Position numbers and translations under genes: made by a program. Below the pieces are notes generated by a model that was not told the origin of the DNA, ran no database searches, and saw nothing but the letters and a program-made list of their open reading frames with translations. From assembly GCA_002914805.1 (NCBI GenBank), contig JXTB01000342.1, positions 1 to 64,000 of the forward strand: 64,000 bases of DNA. Reading direction: 5' to 3'. Origin of the DNA: Parasponia andersonii (Eukaryota > Streptophyta > Magnoliopsida > Rosales > Cannabaceae). Below, piece by piece: positions 48,781 to 60,506 of this stretch; the first letter of the stretch is position 1, and each line of letters opens with the position of its first letter.

Positions 48781-51700
48781 TTCCTATCCTTGTTCCTTCC
48801 AGGTAGCTGGTCCCAGTTCTTCAACTGGTCCCAATTCTACTTCCAAGGTAGCAGCACAATTTATTGGAATGGGGTTTCCTAAAGAAATGGTAGATGAAGC
48901 AATTGAGAAAAATGGTAGTGCCTTTTGTACTATTGACACGTTATATATGCTAAATAGAGTTATGTAGCTTTCTGGTTTAGTTCAATTTGCTCATTTATAT
49001 TAAGTTCTTGGTTTCATACCTTTTCATATTCAGTAAATATTTTGTTTAATTCCAAGTATCCTATGTATAGGAGAAGACGCTGTAGAGGCAATACTCGAAG
49101 CTCTTTTAAACTATCCAGTGAGTAATTTTATTTATAACTTACAACTTGCCTTCTCCTTCTTAAACAAATTTTGCTTGCGAGTCTTGGGACTCCATTGTAT
49201 ACTAACTTATTTGGGGTGAGTAATGAATTTATTCTCAATTACCAAAATGACTTGGACAAGTAAAATGCTGCCATGCATTTGTCAACCTTTCCTTAATTTT
49301 TTAGAGTGAACAGTGAATTTCTTCTCATTTAGCAAAAAAAGTTGGCATGGCATACGTTTTAGGGGTAAAACGCACCTTCTATAAGGAAAGAATATTATTT
49401 AAAAGATGAAAAAATAACGAAACTCGTTGTGTAGATGTGGAGACTGGAAATCCATGGCGAACCCCATTAAGCCAAAGAAAAGAGACATGAACTATGCTCC
49501 ACCATATTCTATTGGTAGGAGGAAAGGAAGATAAGAATGAGAAGTACATACATCACTTAGAGAAGAAAAGTGAAAGAGGAGTAAAAATATTCTTCTCTTG
49601 TTGTGTTTGGTACAAGAGAAAACCAAAATGCTCTCCCTTGTGTTATGGGAATGAGAAATAGATGAAAGAAATGGTTTTAGTTGTAGAATAACTACTTTAC
49701 TATTAATTGTGAAATTCTCTCCTACAAAATCCTTCACATATATGGAAGAGATTAAAAGTTTTGCTAGATTGAGGTTTTGAAATCCATGACCAATATCTAC
49801 CCCTAAAATCCTTCCTAGCAAATAATTACCCAACGTTAAATCCATCTATTAATCCTCCATCCCTCTCCTTTCTTCCCTTTCTTCTTTCTACCGAACACAC
49901 TTGGATTTATTCTTCAATTCTTGATGTGTTATGATTTTTCTGGATCTTGTCTTAGTTTTTCTCTTTCTTAGTACTACTTTGGATAAATTTTCACTAGTAA
50001 TAAAAAAGACTCACTTGTTTTGTATCTAATAATTGATTGTGGAAAATCTAAGATTGTCTTGTGGGAAAGTCGACATGAGATTAAAACTATGTTTGGTAGA
50101 GTGGTTTAAAAAAATAGGAAAAAAAATATGTAGGATGGAAAAAAAAAACTTGTCTTTCCTTTATAATTGTTTAGTATGTAATATAAAAGAAACTAGTTTA
50201 TTTTATAATATCTATTGTATCCCTTATATTATTATTTAAAGTTAGTATGGGAGAGTAGTTTAATAAATTCAACTCCCTCGTTAGCAACTGCAATTTTTCC
50301 TACTCTCTTTCTCCCCAATTTGAAGAAAAGTTTTTGTGGGCCCAATATTTTTTTCCTCTCATTTTATGTTCTACCAATCAAATTAATTTCTCTCACTTTT
50401 CTTTCCTCTCATTTCTTACCTATTTTGACTCAAATAGCATTTTTAGACCACTTTTTGAGATTTTTTTTAGAATTAATTATTTTATTATGTCTCATAGTAA
50501 TTTATTTATGATCGGTAGTTATTTGACTCATTTGTATTATGATTAGTCGTTATTTTCATGATGACCGGTCATTTCTATTTTAACCAGTAGTCATTATAAT
50601 TATGACTGTTAGTCAAAAAAAGAAATAAATAAATAAATAAATAAAGATTCTAATTTTTTTTTTGTTGAAATGTACAGATCCTAATTTTATGAATAGCCAT
50701 AATAAAATCATTCTAAGAAATGTTCTAGAGAAAAGGACACATGTTTGGCTAATTTGAGCTAAAATGGATTTTTTGTGCATTTTTATAACAATGACATTTT
50801 TTATGAGTATCAAGGATATCTTGACCATAGAAAAGTCCTAAATAATGGCCTAAATAATGGTTTTTTAGTGACAAAAAACCTTTTGACCTATTATCCTGAT
50901 ACTCATAAAAATGTCATTTTTAAAAAATGCATAAAAAAAAATATTTTCGCCCAAATTAGTCTAATCTGTCATTTTCTTACCGCTCTTTAAAAATGTCATT
51001 GGGCCCAAAAAACTCCTAGCCCATCGGAATCCCAACTACCCTCAACGTTTTTTCTAGCCATAAATCCTGCTTTATTAGATATTTTGGAGCATTCCATTGT
51101 AAATATGATGTTAGCATTGATCTATTGTGATATAGAAACTGTGGAACAATGAAAACGGTAACATTAGTTGTCATCTTCCGTCTCATTTACTTTTAAGTTG
51201 TACACATTTCTGAAAGAGCTGTATTTCTGAAAGAGCTGTACCCAGTATCAAAAGGAATATAGTTTTTAAGTGTAACCGAGTAAATGCTAAAACCCAAGTT
51301 TATTACTAAAGTTTGCTCATTAACTTTAGCATTTGTTATTTGATAGAGGCTGTATGATCAACCTAACTTAAAAGAATGTAACGTGTCTTTATTTTTTCTT
51401 GAGTTTTTAAGGATCAAGCGAAGCCTTATTCAGTAGGCAGAAACGTTTCAACTGAACCAAGTTCTAGTGCTTTTGAAAGCAATATGTACAACATCTCTGA
51501 TGATGATAGCTCCCTTACGAGCGAGGTAAAACTAGTCTGAAAAGTGTTCACTAAGACTTAAACCATGCTAAGACTTCTGTTTATGCTTTGGAATTTCGGA
51601 CCCATTTTGGAGATCCAATTTTGAATCTATACTTTAACAATGTCTTCGCACAATAAGCAATACTAGTACATTCAATTTTTCTGCCTAAAACTTATATCAA

Positions 51701-54266
51701 ACGATGTAGCATGATTTTATGTATAATTATTTGGTAGTCTATTACACACATAATATGGTACAAGTTTTCTAATTAAAAAATGAGTATTCCTAACGTTATT
51801 CGTGTAATTATCGAAATGATTTACTTTTGCTTGCCAGGAAAACATTGATGATTTGTCAGGGAAAGACATGCCTTGGAGTCTTCTAGTGGAGATGGGATAC
51901 GATGCGCGAGAAGTTTCGATTGCCATAGATAAATTAGGTGCGTCTGCGTCGTTTAGCATACTATTCACGTCATTGTTGCAATAAAATCATCAATTCAGAA
52001 TTTGACGTTGGGATCAAGTAGAAAAATGTTGGGTGTGGGCCTTTCCCACGTGGGGGTGGTGGGAGGAACCAGTTTATTTAATAATAAAAGAAGTGTGACG
52101 ATATTTGTAGATTTTACGGATAAATTAGGATTTTTCATAAATATTATGAAAATTAATCCGTAGTAATTACTACGTGACACATTTAAAATTATTTAGACAC
52201 TATAATAAATCCCAAAAGACTTTGCAACACAGTGTCAGATCATGCTCAACCCTATTCGACCGAAATGTTCAACCGTTCTAGTAAATCCCAAAAAACTTTA
52301 CAACAAAGTGTTAGTACTCGACCATGCTCTACCCTATTCGATCGGAATGTTCACCGTACTTGAACGGGGGTATTCGACTGAGCTCAATCATGCCTAACGG
52401 GGTTCAAATTTTCAGGAGGCGAGAGCAAATTCAAAACTTCCATTAAATTTAAGTATTAATTTTGTAAATGATTTATATTTTGTTTATTTTTTCATCACAA
52501 TTCACATACTTTAAAAAGAGTCAAAAAATGGTAATGCGAAAATAAAAAAATAAAAAATTAGCGGACTGATAATTGCAGTAGTTCATTGTTTCCGTTAAGT
52601 TTTGTTATGTTTTGTTTTGGATTGAAACTAGTTTGCTAGCTAGTTGGCTTGTCCCCCAACAAAAACACGTCATTTTTTTTCGAATAAGTTTTGAAAGTGT
52701 TGATATATATGGAGATACACTCATTATTATTATCTTCTGTTGTGTGTTTTTATCTCAACAATGCAGGACCAGATGTGGAGATGACAGAGTTGATTGACCA
52801 TATATGTGCTGCACGGTTGGAGAAGGAACTACAGAACCAAACTAGTGAACCACCACGACTTGACCATGAAATAACACAAGTAAGGATCCAATGTCATAAT
52901 TCTCTAAAATCAAGTGCAGAAAACTGATAATGTAGTTTATTTTGGCAGAACGATAATTGTTTTCCCTTCGAAAAGAAGAGGAGGCATTTTGAAAGAGACA
53001 GTAAGGTTCGTAAAAGAGAAGGGTACTCCAAAGCAATTGAAAAGAAGCACATAGTGGATGGAGGAGATGACCAAGTGCTTCATCTCCCTAACCCCATGAT
53101 TGGGTATGGTGTTCCTGAAAATCCATGGCGTAAACTAGAGAGAAAACTTCCGGATTCAGCCAATGCTCCCCCTTACTTTTATTATGAAAACGTGGCTTTA
53201 GCTCCCAAGGGAGTGTGGAGCACCATTTCCCGGTTCTTGTACGACGTTGAGCCGGAATTCGTCGACTCCATTTACTTCTCTGCCGCCGCTAGAAAAAGAG
53301 GCTACGTACATAATCTCCCTATAACCAATCGGTTCTCTCTTCTTCCAGCCCCGCCACTCACAATCCAAGATGCTTTCCCTCTACTGAGAAAATGGTGGCC
53401 TAAGTGGGACAAAAGAACCAAGCTCAATTGCGTTCTTACCAAGCCCGCCAGTGCCAAGCTCACCGAAAAAATAAGAACACATCTCGAAGCTTACGGCGGT
53501 GATGAACCTCCGCTGTTCGTTAAGAAGTACATTCTCGAACAATGTCGAAAATGGAACTTGGTTTGGGTCGGGAAAAACAGAGTCGCCCCTCTTGACCCTG
53601 ATGAAATCGAGCTCCTTCTTGGCTTTCCAAAGGGCCATACTAGAGGAGGTGGAACCAGTGTATCTAATAGATATACTGCTCTCGGAAACTCCTTCCAGGT
53701 TATTCGAACTCATCTTCTTTTTGCTTTCATGCTCTGTTTTTCTCGGGAAAAATAGAGAAAAACAGAGTTACCCCTGTTTCTTTCCCGGAAAGTTTTTTTT
53801 TTTTTTTTTTTAACCAAAACTTTTGCTTTAGGTTGACACGGTGGCGTATCATCTTTCGGTACTGAAGAGATTGTTTCCGAACGGAATGAACGTCCTTTCC
53901 CTGTTCTCCGGAATCGGCGGGGCCGAAGTGGCGTTACACCGGCTCGGAATCGGACTTAAGAATGTGGTGTCGGTAGAGATTTGTGAGGTGAATAGGAACA
54001 TAATGAGAAGCTGGTGGGAGCAGACGAACCAGCAGGGGAGTCTGGTGAAGGTGGCGGATGTAGAGCAAGTGACAGGAGAGAGAATCGAGCAGTGGATAGG
54101 GGTGTTCGGCGGATTCGACCTAGTGATCGGCGGCAGTCCCTGTAGTAACCTGTCCGGAAGCAATCGAGTTAGCAGAAATGGGCTCGAAGGAGACCAGTCT
54201 TCGCTCTTCTTTCACTACTACAGGATATTGAATCACGTCAAGTCTGTCATGGGGGAACAAGGTTAA
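48635..54266 (+). CDS. DRM2: DRM2-type de novo DNA (cytosine-5) methyltransferase; 5' end uncertain (about 561 aa)
   Basis: DRM enzymes carry out RNA-directed DNA methylation in the nucleus. Supported exons: 48803-48914, 49071-49117, 51412-51525, 51838-51937, 52767-52879, 52949-53698, 53832-54266. Two UBA domains are visible (FIGMGFPKEMVDEAIEKNGE; LVEMGYDAREVSIAIDKLG), then a basic linker and the circularly permuted catalytic domain: YYENVALAPKGVW (motif VI, ENV), LNCVLTKPAS, KWNLVWVGKN, ALGNSFQVDTVAYHL (X), NVLSLFSGIGGAEVALHRLG (I) and VIGGSPCSNLSGSNRVSR (IV with the catalytic Cys). The Pro-Cys is intact, which favours DRM1/2 over the catalytically mutated DRM3. The N-terminal acidic exon of known DRMs was not found. 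A tiny candidate first exon, 48635-48649 (MSPFE, in phase), is only a placeholder. The symbol is by family, not proven orthology. Confidence 0.88.
48750..48772. repeat. (AT)n microsatellite 5' of the first supported DRM exon
   Basis: About 11 AT units followed by a T run, ending about 30 bases before the splice acceptor at 48801-48802. Confidence 0.9.
50085..50420. repeat. Third copy of the 21-kb A/T-rich dispersed repeat
   Basis: Shares with 21055-21790 the phrases TTTGGTAGAGTGG, ATATGTAGGATGG with flanking A runs, TTTATAATTGTTTAGTATGT and a CT-rich right end. Ends are not defined. Confidence 0.45.
50748..50960. mobile_element. Fold-back element with 82-bp arms in the DRM intron
   Basis: The left arm 50748-50829 (GCTAATTTGAGCTAAAATGG, later AATGACATTTTTTATGAGTA then TCAAGGAT) pairs with the right arm 50879-50960, whose reverse complement gives CTAATTTGGGCGAAAATATT and AATGACATTTTTATGAGTAT then CAGGAT. 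The loop is about 50 bases. It is noncoding and would form a long hairpin in the pre-mRNA. Confidence 0.75.
52207..52360 (+). repeat. 76/78-bp tandem duplication in a DRM intron
   Basis: Two adjacent units (52207-52282, 52283-52360) both begin AAATCCCAAAA and contain CAACA-AGTGT, CATGCTC, ACCCTATTCGA and AATGTTCA. They differ at roughly a dozen positions. Located in the intron 51938-52766. Confidence 0.8.
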
Positions 54267-56340
54267 GAAGGCCTTGTTTAAATTACGATGAATCTCCATC
54301 CCCATGTTTGGTTTTGTTTGAAAACTTAAAAAGGGCATCAAATTGGTGTTAAAACACCAACAAAGTCCCGATTACAGTATGTACAGTATGTAAATTTTGG
54401 TAACGGTAAATATGATATCCTCAGGGTAAACAAAATAGTACTATTTCCAGTCAAAGAATCGCCTTAAACTAATGCTCAAGTACTATTAAATAAGGGAGAC
54501 TGCTAATCATACTTGTTTAACCAATTTAGAAGTTTAATTTAATTGGTAAAGCTCATCTATATTATAAAAATATCTCACTATGCCAATATGCTTACAAATA
54601 AGATAGACAACTACCCTAGTAAAGTCATAAGTCGGAACACGTTGTTCGGAACGGACTGTTTTGTATATTCTTTTCAACCTTAATAGTAACACTATAAACA
54701 CAAATAAATCAATCACATGCTCCAACAATTGAATGTGCCAACTCACGTATTATTACAACGCGTATTCGTATTAAAAATTTGGTAATTTTGAGATGCCTAG
54801 CCTAGCATCCTACAAAAATTGAGTTCGATAAATGAAAGGTTGGGTGAAAAAGACGAGACATTCTAGAGAGCTCCAGCCTCCTCCATGCGTTGATGCTCAC
54901 ATGATTTGCACGTGGACATGGTACAGGCTACAGATAATCATAAAACCCTGTTAAGGAGCCATTTGGAGTACCGTTTCTTTCGGACAAAGACAGAGAAAAA
55001 GGGAAGTAATTTCTGGAGTTTTGGGAAGCCAAACGGCCACCCAAAAAAAAAAAAAAAAAGAAAAAAAAGGAGTGTTCAGAAAATGGGGAAGCAGCAGGTG
55101 AGGATGAAGGCGGTGGTGGTACGCTCTCTCGCCGTTTCAGCAGAAGGTGATGTCAGGACTGTGGAAGGACCTGCCTGATAAGATCCACCATAAAATTTAT
55201 TAACGTGAAACTTAACCAAATATACAGTTTGACATCACTTTCCTCTTCCGAAGAACTCTCCCTCTTTGCCACCTCCATGAATTCGCTATGCGAAGTTGGA
55301 CTCTGGGTTGATTAACACAAAAATCGAAAAACGATCAAAAGGGTCTGGAGAAAGAAGAACGCGTTTGCTCTGGGCTCTGCATATATATATATATATATAT
55401 ATAGGTGTATATATTATCATCAGCCGAATCCAACACTTAACGCCATTATTATGCCATCCCTATGCAAACGAAGGCCTGATTCTTGCTTTCCGAAGTCGAA
55501 ATTTGGAGTCCCACACAGATAGCGAACAAGGATTCTTATGAAAGAGCGACAGAGGTTTTAGAAACGAGTATAAAACAATTCCTAAACGACAATAACGTAA
55601 CCGGACGATGGTAGGGTCCGTTTTGGGGGAAGAAAGAACGACAATTATCTCAAAAACCGACAAGACTCTGTTGGACAACGTACACTGATAAAACGACAGC
55701 AACGTAGAAACGACAACATCAAAGACGATAATATACACTGAAAACGACAATAACTGGAAGAACGACTTAAAAGTGTCAACAATATGAGAAACGACGATAA
55801 ACATATAAAAACGACCGAAATCGAAAAAAGATTGGAAAAAAAATTTAAAAAAATACACAACATGAACATTATTGAACGCTACGGAGTTCTGCCTTCTGCT
55901 CCTGGCATTCTCCGCTTGTCTTTTTAACAGTCATCATCATCGTCGACGCTCCTCCATCCAGATATTCATTCCCCACACACACACACCCCCTCAAGATTGT
56001 TCATCGACCTAAAAAAAAAAAAAAAAAAAAAAAATCCCCAATTTGGTCAATACTCAATTTTCGAATCCCTAATACTGCAACTTCAACTCAAACGCCGCCT
56101 GAGGAAAATTCGCCGTCTTCCTGCTGCGTAAAGTTTCATTTCGCGTTAAAAAGGGGGGGAAAACAAAAAGGTGGAATTAAGATCTATTTGGTTCTTCAAA
56201 TCAATTATTTTATTTGGGTTTAAGAATTTATGCTGTTTAAAATATTACTTACTGGGTTTTTTTTTTTTTTTTTTGTGGTTTATGATCAGGTTGCATATAG
56301 TATTCTTGAATGTGGTTTGGCTTGATTTTTGTAGAAGATT
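54267..56340. other. Intergenic between DRM and RBM48, with the RBM48 promoter and leader
   Basis: The left part is the DRM 3' UTR and AT-rich DNA. An (AT)n tract is at 55380-55402. 55584-55815 is a dense AACGAC motif cluster (listed separately). 55870-56180 is C/T-rich with (CA)n at about 55975-55988 and a poly-A run at about 56011-56034, and probably holds the transcription start. GCTGC|GTAAAG near 56123-56133 and TTTTTGTAG|AAG just before the ATG suggest a 5'-UTR intron (inference). Confidence 0.55.
55584..55815 (+). promoter_or_regulatory. Cluster of eight AACGAC motifs upstream of RBM48
   Basis: AACGAC begins at 55585, 55637, 55692, 55709, 55743, 55761, 55790 and 55810, usually preceded by one or more A. 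Variants AACCGAC (55655), GGACGAT (55603) and AAGACGAT (55722) lie between. Spacing is irregular (about 17-55 bases), so it is not a simple tandem repeat. All are in the same orientation. Function unknown; it lies about 530-760 bases upstream of the RBM48 ATG. Confidence 0.5.
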
Positions 56341-58105
56341 ATGCCTCGATATAGAGACGAGCCTCCAGCTATTCGTGTTTATACGGTCTGCGATGAATCT
56401 AGGTCCCCTTCTTTGTTCCTTTTTCATTTACCTGAATTATTTCGATTTGGGTAAACCCCATATTCACAATATATCTATCTATTAAACCCAATAAAATGCA
56501 ATGCCAAACCAAACATAATAACAATCCATTAAGGCTCATCGAACTTGGCCTCAATTGAATTTATTTGATTTTAAAGCAGTTTCTTTTCCCTCTTTGTTAT
56601 AGATATTTAATCGTGAGGAATGTTCCGGCATTAGGATGTGGCGAACAGTTGCTAAAATTGTTTTCAACCCATGGAGGCATTGAAGAGTAACTTTACGTTT
56701 CAGCTGTGTTTCACTTTTTTCTGATATTCATTAACAGTTGTCTTTGATTGTTTTTAAAGTTAGTGATACTTCAATTCAGGTGCAAACCAATGGATGCTGA
56801 AGAATGTGAAGCATTCACTGATGTTTACTGGATCAAATTTCGTCTGGTCAGCAATGCTAGGTGACTGTATGCTTGCGTGTTGCCCTTTGTGTTCTATTTT
56901 TCCTTTACTGGCTAAAGGCTGCGGCTAAACTGCTATTCGTTTCAGGTTTGCGAAAAGAAAATTGGATGAGTATGTTTTCCTTGGGAACCCATTAAAGGTA
57001 TCTTATGCTCCTCAGTTTGAGACCCTCTCTGATACCAAGGAAAAACTAGAATGCAGGAGGAAGGAAGTCTTAGCAAGATCGAATCGTAAGTTCCTTTTCT
57101 TAATGGTATTCAACGGGGAAAGTATCCTTTTTGGATGTTACTTGCTCGTATTAAACTATTCTTAACAAGTCGTGAATTAAACTTTCTGATATCAGCTAGC
57201 AGATCGAAAGAGTCTGCTGTTAGAAAGTGGGGTTCTTGGACTGAGGGATCCGAAGTAAGCCCTTCACAGGCCAGCATTCCCCCACGAATAAACACTGGCC
57301 AAAGGTAGTATACAATCAAGTTTTGGCATTTTTACAAGTAGCTCTATTGTATGTGATGGACTTTTTTCTCCTTTCTGTAGGGACAGTGAAAAACGAGAAC
57401 TTATTTCTCACATTAATAATTCTCCAATCACAAGGGTTTCCTCTGACAAGGTTTGTTATTGCTCTCAAAGATAATATCTTGAACGATTTTTGCTTCCCTG
57501 TTCATACTCACTCTGGAAGTCCGGTAGGAAGGTAAAGACAATGAGCCTTTTATTTGAGTCACTAAACTGAATCGGATTAACCTGCTAACATTGATAACAA
57601 TGTGTAAACCATGCTATGCTCAGATTTTGTTGAAAAATTAACTTACGTAATCATGATGTTAGTAAAGTAGATTTCGTGTAAACATGTAGAGACCGTTAAA
57701 TCTTTTATACTCTCACTGGGGAAAAATCGTCAGTCTATTTTAACTTTGGTTCCTTTCTATTTATTGAGCGTTGCCCGCCTTTTTGTGGATGCATCAACAT
57801 AAAATGGTCTCGTGAAATCTCGGGCCTTTTATATCCTAGAACTAACATATGATTCTCTTCTAAATATCTAATTGACTGAAGGAGTACTTCCCGTCCCAAT
57901 CAATGAATCAGACTGTCAGGTCCGTGAGGGAGAAGCTCAATAAGGTGATGAACCTTAACTGCTTGATTTCTTTTGCGGAGCATCTGAAAAATGGTGTTTG
58001 ACGTAAACCATTTTGTTTTTGTTTTAGATTCAATCAAGTGGCGACCGTTTACAACATGGGTCTGTATCCAAGAAACCCCGCCTGGACAATAGAAGAAGAA
58101 TCTGA
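56341..58105 (+). CDS. RBM48: RNA-binding protein 48, RRM splicing factor (228 aa, 8 exons)
   Basis: RBM48 works with ARMC7 in splicing of U12-type introns; this role is established in maize and human. Exons: 56341-56402, 56603-56686, 56780-56860, 56946-57085, 57196-57304, 57381-57450, 57882-57944, 58028-58105; 687 nt in phase. The protein starts MPRYRDEPPAIRVYTVCDES, then an RRM at about residues 21-100: YLIVRNVPALGCGEQLLKLF (RNP2 region), DVYWIKFRL and FAKRKLDEYVFLGNPLKVSY. After this come LSDTKEKLECRRKEVLAR and a Ser/Arg/Lys-rich tail ending KKPRLDNRRRI, probably a nuclear signal. The RNP motifs are non-canonical, as in the family. It appears intact. No U12-type donor was recognised in its own introns. 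Confidence 0.93.
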
Positions 58106-58773
58106 GACGGACCAACCCAATTAGGCTTAGATTTTTGTGGAAAACTTTTGAGAAATTTACTATGTAACCTCAGTTTTGTTTACAGTTTGTTAGTATAACC
58201 TCACCTTAACTAGTTATTCACATACATGCGACTGTCGTGTTAGTCCCGCAAGTACTGTTACATCCATCAAAATGTATATCTTTATTTAATCCTTAAATTG
58301 AGTGTAATTCAAATTCTTTAATTTGAAGGTACACTGTTGACATTTGAACTCCTTACTCTTCTACTTATCTATGGTTAACGTTCAAACTGGTACATAGTGT
58401 GGCTCATTGCCAAATAGTATAGTTTGGCTCATTGCCAAATAGCTTATTTCACATTGATCGATATTGTTACTCTTCCTACCATTCACAGAAGGACAAGATA
58501 TTTTGTGTGCTCTAACATGCAAAATAGAACTGCCTTATTATGATGCAAGCAAAGGAATGAGAATAATGCATTATGAACTCTCTCGTGTTATGAGCTAAGA
58601 AATGGGCGTGTGTTTACAAGAGTTTACACATGAGAAAGAGTAAATACAATTTGAAGCCAAACCGTGTATATTAAATTATGTTTACATTTTCTTTTCTTCT
58701 TTAAACTCTGAAAATAACAAATATCACGAGGTAATAAACTCTTCATTTTTTAACGTATTCGCTGTCTGATAAA
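58106..58773. other. Convergent intergenic region, RBM48 and RING gene 3' ends
   Basis: The two genes converge here. A short direct repeat occurs at about 58397-58445: two adjacent copies of a unit containing TAGTRTGGCTCATTGCCAAA. No gene. Confidence 0.65.
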
Positions 58774-60506
58774 TTAGGACAGATACACTTGGACACTGGC
58801 AGTTTTCATCAACTGGCATACAGGGCAAACACCGATAAAGCCATCACACTCTTTACATAAACTCAGGTGCCGACAAGGCATCAATAACATGGAAACCTCC
58901 TTTGATTTGCATGCTCTGCAAGTCATATTTTCCTTTGGGCCCTGATTATTCTTTGAAAAAGATTTCACAGCTCCACCAGGAATGCTTAAAAAGCTATTTG
59001 GATCGATATAGGAAGCGGCATCGTCGACTTCACTGTCTCCAAATCCTTCCTTCCCTTGGTCTGCACCCTGCGAAATCGCCTGCTGGAGATTGCTCTTGAG
59101 AACATTCACGACTGACTCATTGTATTTTGCTCTATAGTGCCAACTTTGAGCTTCCATAGCCACCTGCTTTATTCTCTCAACTAGTTCCCTGTTCTTCCGG
59201 TTCATGTTCTCAATTTCCACATCTTTCTCACGTAGTTTCATGCTGACACCCTTTTCTATGGCAGAAAGAAATGAAGCAATATGTCTTTGCTTCAGGTCCC
59301 TTACCCCCTTTGCCAAATGCTCCTCCTGTTTTAGGAGTGAGATGAATACAAAATCAATAATCAAGACAAGCTTAACGTATTATGAATATCAAGTAGAGTG
59401 GCATTCAAGAGTGTGCTTGGAGGGCAATTATTACCTGTATTCTCATATACTGATCAAACTCTTCTTTCTGCCGATCAAGTTCAGTTCTTACGTTGTCACC
59501 AAGGGAGTAGATAATTGAAGGTGCCCCAGTCATGCTTCCACTTGCAGAAGTAACAGACGAGTTGCGCTCATCATCATCATACGATAATCTTAAACCTGTC
59601 GATACAGGGTTTGGATTTGGAATGCTTGCTGAGCGATCAGCTTCATCTTGACAGACATTATTGTAGTTCAAGGAAATCTGAAGCTTTTGTTGCCTTGAGA
59701 TATCATCTATTTCCCTGCTTTGTTTATTAGGCCGAAGCATGGGAGTAATATGCTCATTTCCGAAGTAATTTACTGGATCAGCACCACATCCATTTGGAAC
59801 TGCAACATTATTTCCAAACTATCATTCTCTAGCCACGTGTCAGTACAGAGAATCCAAAAGAACAAAACTGACACCAGAGAAAATACAATTTTGACAAATA
59901 TCTAAGAATACAGAGGATAATGTATGATCGACAAGTGAATAGTAGAAGCTGGATTCAGTAACAATTAGCAAACGACGAAGTGAGCTGTATATCAACATAT
60001 GTCCGGACAAGTATATACAGATGTACAGTAATTGCAGAGAACAACCATACAAATTTTAAGAAGTTGAATGTCAAATTAAGGAATCAATGCAAGAGTGAAA
60101 AGGGGAACTGGAAAGTGGGATATTTTCAAAAGGCTTTTTGGCATTTTTATCAAAAGTTGGCATGGATGTTAGTTGGAATTTACTCCAAATGGATAGGACC
60201 ATCTAAATACAAAATCCAACAATACCCATGTAAAAACTAAAAGCAGTAGGGGAAACAGAAACAAGTTAATTCTAAAGCTAGATGTAATTAGGTGTCAGAT
60301 TATTATCCAAACAAAAAAGATACATTAGCTATACATCAACAGAAAAGGACAGAATCAATAAAATGTTAAAATTACTTTGCAAATGCTAAATAGAACTCAC
60401 CAGTTCCAAAAAGCTGCAGCTGATTTGAAGCATTTGTTGGATATTGAAAACGATTCTCATTGAGGAACACAGGAAGCACAGGATTACCATTGTTTCCTCC
60501 CAACAT
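58774..60506 (-). CDS. BOI/SBP1-type RING E3 ubiquitin ligase (340 aa, 3 exons)
   Basis: The BOI (Botrytis-susceptible1 interactor) / SBP1 family are RING ligases acting in stress, cell death and gibberellin responses. Exons: 60401-60506, 59435-59799, 58774-59325; 1023 nt in phase. A low-complexity Asn/Gln/Ser-rich N-terminus is followed by a coiled-coil-rich middle (TELDRQKEEFDQYMRIQEEH, LKQRHIASFLSAIEKGVSMK, LREKDVEIENMNRKNRELVE, MEAQSWHYRAKYNESVVNVL), the family's conserved region. A C-terminal C3HC4 RING comes last: CRACKSKEVSMLLMPCRHLS, LCKEC and CPVC, ending KTASVQVYLS. All eight zinc ligands are visible. The start is the first ATG in frame, just after an upstream intron-like region, so 5' UTR introns are likely. 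From memory it matches the At1g60610 SBP group. Confidence 0.93.

Larger units (their letters stand above)
49118..51411. other. 2.3-kb repeat-filled DRM intron
   Basis: The largest intron of the gene; the others are shorter than 850 bases. It contains a purine/pyrimidine fold-back-like stretch (about 49490-49890), a relative of the 21-kb repeat (about 50085-50420), a TGACCGGTCATT-type short motif array (about 50490-50610) and a strong fold-back element (50748-50960). No coding frame is supported. Confidence 0.7.

Noticed and set aside
54906..55178. 90-codon plus-strand frame with Lys run
   Set aside because: Contains a poly-A derived Lys tract and no conserved motif; lies in intergenic DNA.
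56341..58105. A U12-type intron inside RBM48 (self-regulation idea)
   Set aside because: Donors read GTCCCC, GTAACT, GTGACT, GTAAGT, GTAGTA, GTTTGT and GTGATG; none matches the U12 ATATCC/GTATCC donor.
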